From: Oasisia sp. SBJ-2009
Lineage: Eukaryota; Annelida; Polychaeta; Sabellida; Siboglinidae
DNA length: 64,000 nt
Reading direction: 5' to 3'
Assembly: GCA_964017155.1 (NCBI GenBank)
Contig: OZ024856.1
Coordinates: 10,281,882 to 10,345,881, forward strand
Numbering within the stretch: position 1 is the stretch's first letter; the number at the start of each line of letters is the position of its first letter. The position numbers were made by a program, and so were the translations under genes. Of this stretch, positions 55,651 to 64,000 are shown piece after piece. The notes beneath the pieces are model-generated. The model had not been told where the DNA came from, ran no database searches, and saw nothing but the letters and a program-made list of their open reading frames with translations.

Positions 55651-57413
55651 CCTAACCATCAAAACGACCACCAACAGCCGCCAAACTTCTCCTCACATAT
55701 CTTACATACATATGCATACACTATGTTATGAAATAAAATCTCTTGCATTCCCCTAACAAAGAAAATTCACACACAAAAACGCGCACACCTCGAGTACAAC
55801 TTGTTCGGCCGCCCAGCGGTACCATAACATCGCTTTTAAAAGCTTTACACAAAATACCGCTAGACGCCTCGTTTCTGACTGCGAATATTTAATTGTTTAA
55901 CTTCACACGCGCGAAATAGTTTAATTACTTATAAATAATATAATAATAATAATAATTAATTATTATCATCACTATGATTTGCAGGAAATTATAAGTTTTA
56001 TTATTTTTATATCGATATTTCATTTTTATAATTGTTCATATATGTTTCTAGTATATTTATATTTTTTTCTTCTGGTGTGTTTTTGTTTTTTTGAGCATTT
56101 TAATGTATGTAAAACGCCATGAACAATTTTAAATTGGATGTGGCGCTATATTAAATAAACAAACAAAAATTGTTATTATAATATAATATTTTATTTATGT
56201 AGCGCCACATCCATAATTGTTTGTGGCGCTTCACAACATAATGCTATTAAAAGTACAATAAAGAGAAAACTACCCACAGATAATATTATTTAAAAATAAA
56301 TAATGAAAATACATGTTTCTATATCATTAACTAAGCTGACCTATCAGTCATAAATAAACTTACAAATTACATAACAACAATTGTAATAAATGAATATAAA
56401 AGTATGGTTAATAGTAATAAATAATTAAAGTAGTAAAATAAGTACGACGTAATAATAATTTTCATTCATCACATACACAACCATTATGCATAAGAACATA
56501 TAACTGAAGCTATTTGTTCTACTCATGAATGACATTTCCACCACCAGATATGTAATAATAATTATTTTTGGACAAGACACTTTATTAATTATCGGAACAA
56601 TAAATCACTAAAATGCAAAAAGGAATATGAATATATGGGAAATATTATGGTGGTAGACAAAGAAGGATTTAAAAACAGTAATATTAACATGTTATTGTTT
56701 TAGTTATTATTGTTAAAACATCGCTTATGTAATATAAGCTTGCATGCTCGCAGTACACGCGGGATGTTTATAGAAATATTGATAAAATAAACAATGTGAC
56801 ATCATTGAAAAACACGTAATTTCCTTTTTCTTTTATAACTAATAGGCAATTTTGGATAATTATGCAGACACATGTATTTTTAATATTTATTTTTAAATAT
56901 TACCTGTGGGTAGCATTCTTATTATTGCATATACTTTAATAACAGTATGTTGAATAGAAGAGAAGAGAATTGTGGATTTGGCGCTATATAAAATAAACTA
57001 ATAAAATTATATATTTGTATATTAAATTGTTATTTTTGATCAACTCTATTAGACCCATATCACCAAAGCGTTGCCTTAGTTTGCCGTTTAACATTTTCTG
57101 CAGATCATAGTGATGCAGCTAATTATTATTATATTATTTATAATTAATTAAACTAATTCGCGCGTGCGAATGCAGTAAGGTTAATAAATATTCGCGCGCC
57201 ATCTAGCGGTATTTTGTGTAAAGCTAACTTATAATAGCGAGTGTACGGTAGTCGAAGTTGTCGAGTTGCCGTTCGCCAAGATTTGCGTTTCTTTTGTGAA
57301 TTTTCTTCGTTAGAGGAATACAAATGATTTTTTTGTAATGTAGTGTATGTATATGTATGTAAGAAATGTGGGGAGAAGTTTGGCGGCTGTTGGCGGTCGT
57401 TTTCGTGGTTAGG
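55651..57413. mobile_element. Foldback-type element with ~320-bp inverted arms
   Basis: Left arm 55651-55986 and right arm 57099-57413 are reverse complements at about 80% identity by eye. Landmarks shared are AACAGCCGCCAAACTTCTCC, TCTTACATACATAT, GAAGAAAATTCACA, TTTACACAAAATACCGCTAG, CACGCGCGAA and CATCACTATGAT. The 1.1-kb loop is very AT-rich and has no open frame, but holds a smaller inverted repeat (56133-56159 with 56190-56213) around GTGGCGCTATATTAAATAAA. This is a non-autonomous foldback transposon or two opposed copies of one repeat. Confidence 0.85.
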
Positions 57414-57955
57414 TTAGAAAGTAACATAATAATACGCATGCACAGTTCACGCCGACCAAGACGACTGTCTGACGTCATTTTTTTTTCTAAAATGGCGTAG
57501 TCTGTAGACTTTTTATGTCTATGTGTTCTACATTTTTTTCCTGGTAAACCACTGACGTTAAAAATTTGATTGTTGTTGGAAGTTGTTACTTTTTATTAAC
57601 TCTGTTAATCCCATATAATCAAAACATTGACTTATTTTTCCCTTAATGACCTCATAATTAAGCAACACAGAAACAATTAAATATTGCAATTGTTTATTGT
57701 TAGGTTCTGTTGTAAGTAGTCGCTATTTAATGTATGAACAACTATCGCAAACATGAATGTGGTAGAGACGTATTTTCCTTGCCAGTGTAACGCGTGACAT
57801 TAATTAAATATGAGCAACACCATTATAGGACATCCCTTGGGAATACTATACAAGGATTGGTGCGGAATCATACGGGCGCCGACAACCAATGTTATACGTA
57901 ATTTGAGGAATACATTATAGATTACTAAATACATTAATTTAACATACCATAAGTA
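57414..57955. other. No gene recognised
   Basis: AT-rich unique sequence. Confidence 0.5.
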
Positions 57956-57956
57956 T

Positions 57957-58510
<554 letters not shown>

Positions 58511-59119
58511 TTGCATATGTGCGTGTGAGCGCTTATCTTTGTGCACACGCGCATGAACCCGTGCATGGGAAGTACTACGTATGCTGACGACTAACGTGCC
58601 ACCGAAGACAACATTACACGGACGCATCGACACCAGTGGCTCGCCGGCAACGGCCTTGTTATAGACAGGCTACGGAACTAGTAGAACACGTTCTCGTGGC
58701 ACCTCGACCCACAGCCCAGGCCCGTGTTATGGCTGGCCCGAGGACCAGGCTGAATCTGACGGATTAGGGAGAGTCAAAGCCGTGTTTCTCGTGTAGAACG
58801 GAACAAAGCCACACGCCTCTGCAAGATGACACACAACTGTGTCCCTGTGAACCTCGGCTGCACGCGTAACGTAATCGATGAACGAAAAAACCACTAGTGT
58901 GAAAAAGTAGTCGTCATGGCCGTAATTAACAGGTAGACGTGAGGTGTTGGCGCGATGACACACGGAGAGGGCGTCGTCTGTCGTTAAACCACGCGAACTC
59001 GCGGGCTAAACCGACGTCTGATGTGTGCCGCCTGAAACCTGCCCGACACCGAAAAGCTCGCGTATGCTCTAGTTAGACAAGGACGCAACAACTACATGTG
59101 TACCTTAGTCAGGCTCTCA
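58511..59119. other. No gene recognised
   Basis: CpG-rich unique sequence, no supported frame. Confidence 0.4.
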
Positions 59120-59575
59120 TCAACGTGACTGTCTTCAACATACTGTCTTCAACCAACGCTTTTCCATCGCGACTCTCTTCAACCCGACTCTCTTCAACAT
59201 AACTATTTATCCCAACTCTTTACAACACGACTGTTTCCAACACAACTCTCTTCAACCCGACTCTCTTCAACACAACTATTTATCTCGACTCTTTACAACA
59301 CGACTGTTTCCAACACAACTCTCTTCAACCCGACTCTCTTCAACATAACTATTTATCCCAACTCTTTACAACACGACTGTTTCCAACACAACTCTCTTCA
59401 ACCCGACTCTCTTCAACACAACTATTTATCTCGACTCTTTACAACACGACTGTTTCCAACACAACTCTCTTCAACCCGACTCTCTTCAACATAACTATTT
59501 ATCCCGACTCTTTACAACACGACTCATCAGTACGACTCTCTTCAAAGTAACTCTTTATCCCGACTCTCTTCAATC
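59120..59575. repeat. 73-bp higher-order tandem repeat
   Basis: AACTCTCTTCAACCCGACTC begins units at 59244, 59317, 59390 and 59463 (period exactly 73). Each unit is built from about five shorter units of the type CAACACGACTSTTT. Degenerate copies extend to both sides. Confidence 0.95.
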
Positions 59576-59670
59576 CGTAGTGAGATGATACTGTGTTCGG
59601 CATGTCCGTGTTATACCTACCTCTAGTCCACGTCGCTTCTTTATTCGAGTTTATGAAAGAAAATCTGGCT

Positions 59671-59765
59671 AAATAACGTGGTGGGCATTTGTATAGTTTA
59701 CGTGCATTAATTGCAGCGTAGCTGAATGCTTCCCATAGAAGTCGTGATGGTGTTCGCGTGAACAC
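59671..59765 (+). mobile_element. Fragment related to the SINE body at 28595-28700
   Basis: Shares CATTAACTGCAGCGTGGCTG-type sequence (here GCATTAATTGCAGCGTAGCT) and GAATGCTTCCCATAGAAG with the element at 28.6 kb. No tRNA head or 3' tail is kept. Confidence 0.6.
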
Positions 59766-60509
59766 GTCTCCCAGAGGGTAGAGTCCGGAGAATTTTGAAC
59801 TGTCCTAACGTCGGGACACCGCGCTACATGAGAAGGTACTTTAACACTCTGACTGAATCCGACACCGTCCGACCCTTGCACGCGTTTCGGGTCGAATGTG
59901 TTCAGCATGTGATGGCGTACTCTTAAACTGAAGATTCTTTTAAATGGGGTCGACATACCCTCCATTCTTGTACATTGGCTCTCGAGAAATACCTAGACTA
60001 AGGCCAACAGCTGCGTCTTCTCCCTCGACTGCCTCCCTGTCTCGTCGCCTGCACCTCGTACTTTTGGGCTACTTCTCGGTGGCGTCGCGGCCTTAGTTGA
60101 CTGGGATGTTGTAACACTGTTGGTGGGGTCTAAACACAAACGGTGCTGCACTGTCTGTGGCTCAGGTGACGTCTAGTTAACGCATGTTTTGCTCTGAGAT
60201 AATCTCCGGTTAGCTGGGTCTAAAACTCAGGACACGTCCCACAAATCTACCTCGGTCAACTAAAAGTCGATGTCTACGTCATAGTGCATGCATAGAAATT
60301 ATGCGAACACGTACTTGCGCGTGTGCGTGTGCGTGTGCGTGTGTATGCGTGCGTGTATGTGCGTGCGTGTGTATGTGTGCCATGGTACCGTGTGTTACAT
60401 ATGCCTTCGCATACACACACGCGTGCATGCACACGTATACGATTATAGTACATGTCCCCGAACGAGTCCACCCGTCTTACATGGCTTCTAGACACGTAAG
60501 AGACCGGGA
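59766..60509. other. No gene; (GT)n patch at 60315-60385
   Basis: Unique apart from an imperfect GT/GC repeat and a smaller CACA/CGCG patch at 60410-60440. Confidence 0.45.
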
Positions 60510-60878
60510 TCACGACTCCGAGACGTAACTGACGTCTGTTCCAATTGGACCGCCATTTGCCTTTATGTAACCATCCATGCTCAATGCCACATATTCGTGG
60601 GTCCTAAAATAACGCCGGCCTCGACGGCACATCAACGTGGCGAGTTGATTCACAACATGACAGCACGCAGGTGTTGGCAGTAACTGTATGCTCGCCTCCT
60701 GTTTGTACGAGGATAGATCTACCCACTTATCGTCTTTATTTTCGTTAATAACATACAACGCCGCTTCTGTATTCTGTAGGCTGCGTTTTACGACGTGTTC
60801 AGCAAAATCTGGAAACAGTATGCTGAGGCCTTCTCCCAACCGAGATACACTATAAGTTTTATTTTTACGTCTGCACAA
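60510..60878 (-). CDS. Unrecognised open frame, possible terminal exon
   Basis: Up to 122 codons, stop at 60510. The most protein-like part starts after a possible acceptor (CTGTTTCCAG) and reads DFAEHVVKRSLQNTEAAL, then YVINENKDDKWVDLSSYK and further to DGYIKANGGPIGT. Composition is balanced and not repeat-derived. No domain is recognised and no partner exon was found. It could be a decayed transposon piece or chance. Confidence 0.22.
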   Translation of the reverse strand: MCRRKNKTYSVSRLGEGLSILFPDFAEHVVKRSLQNTEAALYVINENKDDKWVDLSSYKQEASIQLLPTPACCHVVNQLATLMCRRGRRYFRTHEYVALSMDGYIKANGGPIGTDVSYVSES

Positions 60879-60939
60879 CGATGATGATCATGTTATTCAA
60901 AACTACCGCAGCGTGGGATTGTAAATGGACACACGTAGT

Positions 60940-60993
60940 GTATGGACTGGGGAGTTCATTCACCACGGGGTAAGTGAACTCCCCAGTCCATAC
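60940..60993. repeat. Perfect 19-bp hairpin
   Basis: Arms 60940-60958 and 60975-60993 are exact complements around a 16-base loop containing CACGGGGTAAG. Confidence 0.95.
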
Positions 60994-61001
60994 CCGGTGT
61001 A

Positions 61002-61395
61002 GAACAAATTGAACTGTTACAGTTTACTTGTTTCTTTAAAAAAACATTGTTCTGATTCACAGGTATACACAATTAAACGATAATTAAAATATTGTAGTTT
61101 TGTAAAATCGCAAAACAATTACAACCGAAACATGTGTATATTGGAATGGCCCATTCCGACTTGTGTCAGTAAGACCACGGGGTAAAAAAACTTACCCCGT
61201 ATGGAACAAATTGAACTGTTACAGTTTATTTGTTTCTAAACCAAACGTTGTTGTGATTCACAGGTGTACACAATTAAACGATAATTATAATATTGTAGTT
61301 TTGCAAAATCGCAAAACAACGTCAACAACCGAAACAAGTGCATATTGGAATGCCCCATACCGACTTCTAAAAGTAAGGTGTGGTAAAGTTGTTTG
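61002..61395. repeat. 202-bp direct tandem duplication
   Basis: GAACAAATTGAACTGTTACA starts at 61002 and 61204. Copies share AATTAAACGATAATTA, TTGTAGTTTTG, AAAATCGCAAAACAA and ACCGAAACA, at about 85-90% identity. Between them ACGGGGTAA/TTACCCCGT forms another hairpin (about 61178-61201), with the same CACGGGGTAA word as in the hairpin at 60940. Confidence 0.88.
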
Positions 61396-61546
61396 CATTT
61401 TGTGTTTATTCTTTGACCAGTTATATTTCGAATGACGCCAACGGTGTCATAAAGCAACATCCACCCCAACGTTTCTGTTCATGAGGTGATCACTGCCTAC
61501 GATGTTTCACATCAAATATGCAAACCCACTTGTATTGGTAACTATG

Positions 61547-61577
<31 letters not shown>

Positions 61578-62030
61578 GCAATAATGTAAGTCTACAGTGT
61601 ATGTAAGTATGTTTATACTGCATTAGAAACATAATTCTGTATCTAGATGACGTCATCGTAGATAGTCTATATTGGACTGCATCTTAATATAGATCTCACG
61701 GAAGCCGACTCTGGCTGACGACCAAAGAGCTTACTGTGGTTAGACAGCGGCATCCTTTGATCTGACCATGATATGTCTTATTCTTTCCCACCGCTAGAAG
61801 CGACTACCTGACCTTTACAGACTGGCTTCACGTCAGCGGATCAGTGTTCACGCCACAAAAACCACTGCAATAACTAGAGTGTAGGGCCAATCTATCACCG
61901 CGCTCCTTGTCATTGCTGAGAGTGTTCGTCTAAGACGCTGCACATAAAGAGGTGACGTTCATTGACGTTAATGAGCATTCGTCATAACTTAAACATACGG
62001 TATCATGTTTTTATAATTATATCCACACAA
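61396..62030. other. No gene; (ATT)n at 61550-61578
   Basis: Unique sequence, nothing supported. Confidence 0.5.
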
Positions 62031-62035
62031 AAATC

Positions 62036-62420
62036 ACTCCCTCTGTCTCTCCCTCTCGCTCCTCCACTCGGGCCCTCCCCCTCCCTGTCTCCCGCTCTCC
62101 CTCTCTCCATCTCTCCCTCTCTCCATCTTTCCATCTCTCCCTCTCTCCCTCTCTCCCTCTCTCCCTCTCTCCCTCTCTCCCTCTCTCCCTCCCTCGATCT
62201 CGTTCTCTCACTCCCTCTACCCTTCCTTCCTCCCTTACTTTCTCTCCCTCCATCCCTCTCTCCCTCCCACTTCCTCGCTATCTCTCTCCTTCCCTCGCTA
62301 TCTCTCTCCTTCCCCCTCCATCCCTCCCTCCCCCCTCTCTCTCTCCCTCCTTCCACCCCTCTCTTCACCTTTATTTCTCCCTCTCTTTCCCCCCCTCTCT
62401 CCAACTATCTCACTCCCTCT
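62036..62420. repeat. Polypyrimidine (CCCTCTCT)n tract
   Basis: Nearly pure C/T on the plus strand with CCCTCTCT octamers at 62100-62190. Ser/Leu/Pro frames are artefacts. Confidence 0.95.
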
Positions 62421-63020
62421 GTTTCTGCCTTTCTCCTCTTCTTCTGTGTGTTTATCTGGTCTCACTGTCTCTGTATTATGTCTACTCTTCATTTCACTCT
62501 CCTAATCTTGCTCTCTCCAACTGCATTTTTGTTCCATCATATGGAAGATATTTGCTCACACCAACCATGCAAAACATTGCGGAGCCTGGCTACAACTCAG
62601 CAACTCTGAGACTTCGGCGCTCGTGAGAGAATCTAGCAACGAGGTCATCCCCACATTCCTCGCTCGTGTTTACCGGCTTCAAACGTCGATTCCTCGCAGA
62701 TCAATCGCTCCAATCGAGCATTGTTTACTCGGATAATTCACCAGCATCCTCATTTATAACATGCAGTGTTTGTTTAGCTCAAATTCCTCTACGTTTATTA
62801 TTGGGATGCTGTCCTACATTTAGATAATTATCGTAAAGTAATGTAGCAGTTGCACGGTCTCTTCGTCTGACTGAAATAGAACGCATCAATAAAAAATCAA
62901 ACATAGATAAAAATAGTAATTGATAATAATATATATAATAATACTATTTTCTATAGCGCTAATTCCCTAATGGCGGATCGATGCGCTGTAAATATAATAA
63001 ATAAATATATAAACTATATA
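62421..63020. other. No gene; possible SINE/LINE tail at 62945-63000
   Basis: TTTCTATAGCGCTAATTCCC and GATGCGCTGTAAATATAATA resemble the GCGCTATATAA-type 3' ends of SINEs elsewhere in the window. Otherwise unique. Confidence 0.4.
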
Positions 63021-63545
<525 letters not shown>

Positions 63546-63645
63546 CTACTTGTGTTGCTGTCACAATTCGTGAAGGGGCAGCGGCAATGTCAGACATAAC
63601 AGCTACAACCGGCCTTACCCTTAAAACCCAGGTTCAGTCTCAAAA

Positions 63646-63957
63646 TTGGTGCGTGTCGATTTTATCCCCAACATAGATACCAACTCTGTGTCCCCAACAG
63701 AAATATCGAGGGACTTTGGCCCGTCGTCAAAGGAGGCGTTACTCCAAATCATCGCGATCGACCTTGGACCCCCGATTATTTATAGGAGAAGCACACGTAT
63801 TATATTTCGTACCGGACGCGATGTAGTAACTTCCGGTCCTGCGTATTTCGTTACAGGCACGCCCAGGGAAGCCTGGAGACTACTCGCGCTGAATATCATC
63901 CGAATCAGGGACGCGAGGGCTGGGAGGAGACTCCTGGAAGCACTTGGCGTCACGTAA
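63646..63957 (+). CDS. Unrecognised open frame at the right edge
   Basis: About 104 codons, stop at 63955-63957. It contains ISRDFGPSSKEALLQIIAID, RIIFRTGRDVVTSGPAYF and a basic helical end (REAWRLLALNIIRIRDARA). Not repeat-derived, balanced composition, begins after an in-frame TAA upstream. No ATG start and no clear acceptor. I do not recognise it. It might be an exon, part of a transposon, or chance. Confidence 0.22.
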   Translation: MVRVDFIPNIDTNSVSPTEISRDFGPSSKEALLQIIAIDLGPPIIYRRSTRIIFRTGRDVVTSGPAYFVTGTPREAWRLLALNIIRIRDARAGRRLLEALGVT

Positions 63958-64000
63958 ACGACACAACGCTGAAACCTACCGGTGCGTGGATATCAACTGA

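Overview
The window reads as nuclear DNA of a multicellular animal. The coding regions are split by GT-AG introns, the domains are metazoan signalling domains (CARD, SH2, tyrosine kinase), and the sequence is full of non-LTR retrotransposon remnants, a tRNA-derived SINE, foldback elements and very long microsatellites, mainly (AT)n and (AC)n. Exons are GC-rich islands in AT-rich flanks. This style suits a marine invertebrate (a lophotrochozoan or an invertebrate deuterostome), but nothing here fixes the phylum.

Left part (1-18 kb, plus strand). A LINE reverse transcriptase lies at 0.1-1.3 kb. Three exons at 4.3-7.4 kb encode the C-terminal end of an ANL-superfamily adenylating enzyme (acyl-CoA synthetase / 4-coumarate-CoA ligase type). 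Its earlier exons are not in the window and its catalytic motifs look degraded. The interval 8.7-13.7 kb holds two opposed copies of one mobile element around (AT)n tracts, a decayed LINE and a possible promoter.

Centre (18.4-27.4 kb, minus strand). This is the main gene. Five exons, all joined in phase 0, give a complete 1183-residue reading frame: N-terminal CARD, long acidic and proline-rich linker, SH3-like segment, SH2 domain, tyrosine-kinase-like domain, basic helical tail. The SH2 domain has lost its phosphotyrosine-binding Arg (Tyr instead). The kinase domain keeps the glycine loop, the Lys/Glu pair and HRD, but has YFV in place of DFG and Ser in place of the catalytic-loop Asn. It therefore looks like a CARD-containing pseudokinase scaffold, an architecture I do not recognise as a described family. 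A possible 5' non-coding exon is at 37.2 kb. Introns carry LINE and Penelope-like debris and minisatellites, one of which abuts an acceptor and one a donor.

Right part (28-64 kb). I find no confident protein gene. It holds a tRNA-derived SINE, long perfect or near-perfect inverted repeats (33.8, 41.5, 55.7-57.4 and 60.9 kb), minisatellites with 10, 16, 34, 73 and 202 bp periods, and large simple repeats, some able to form G-quadruplex or triplex structures. Two anonymous open frames (60.5-60.9 and 63.6-63.96 kb) are listed with low confidence.
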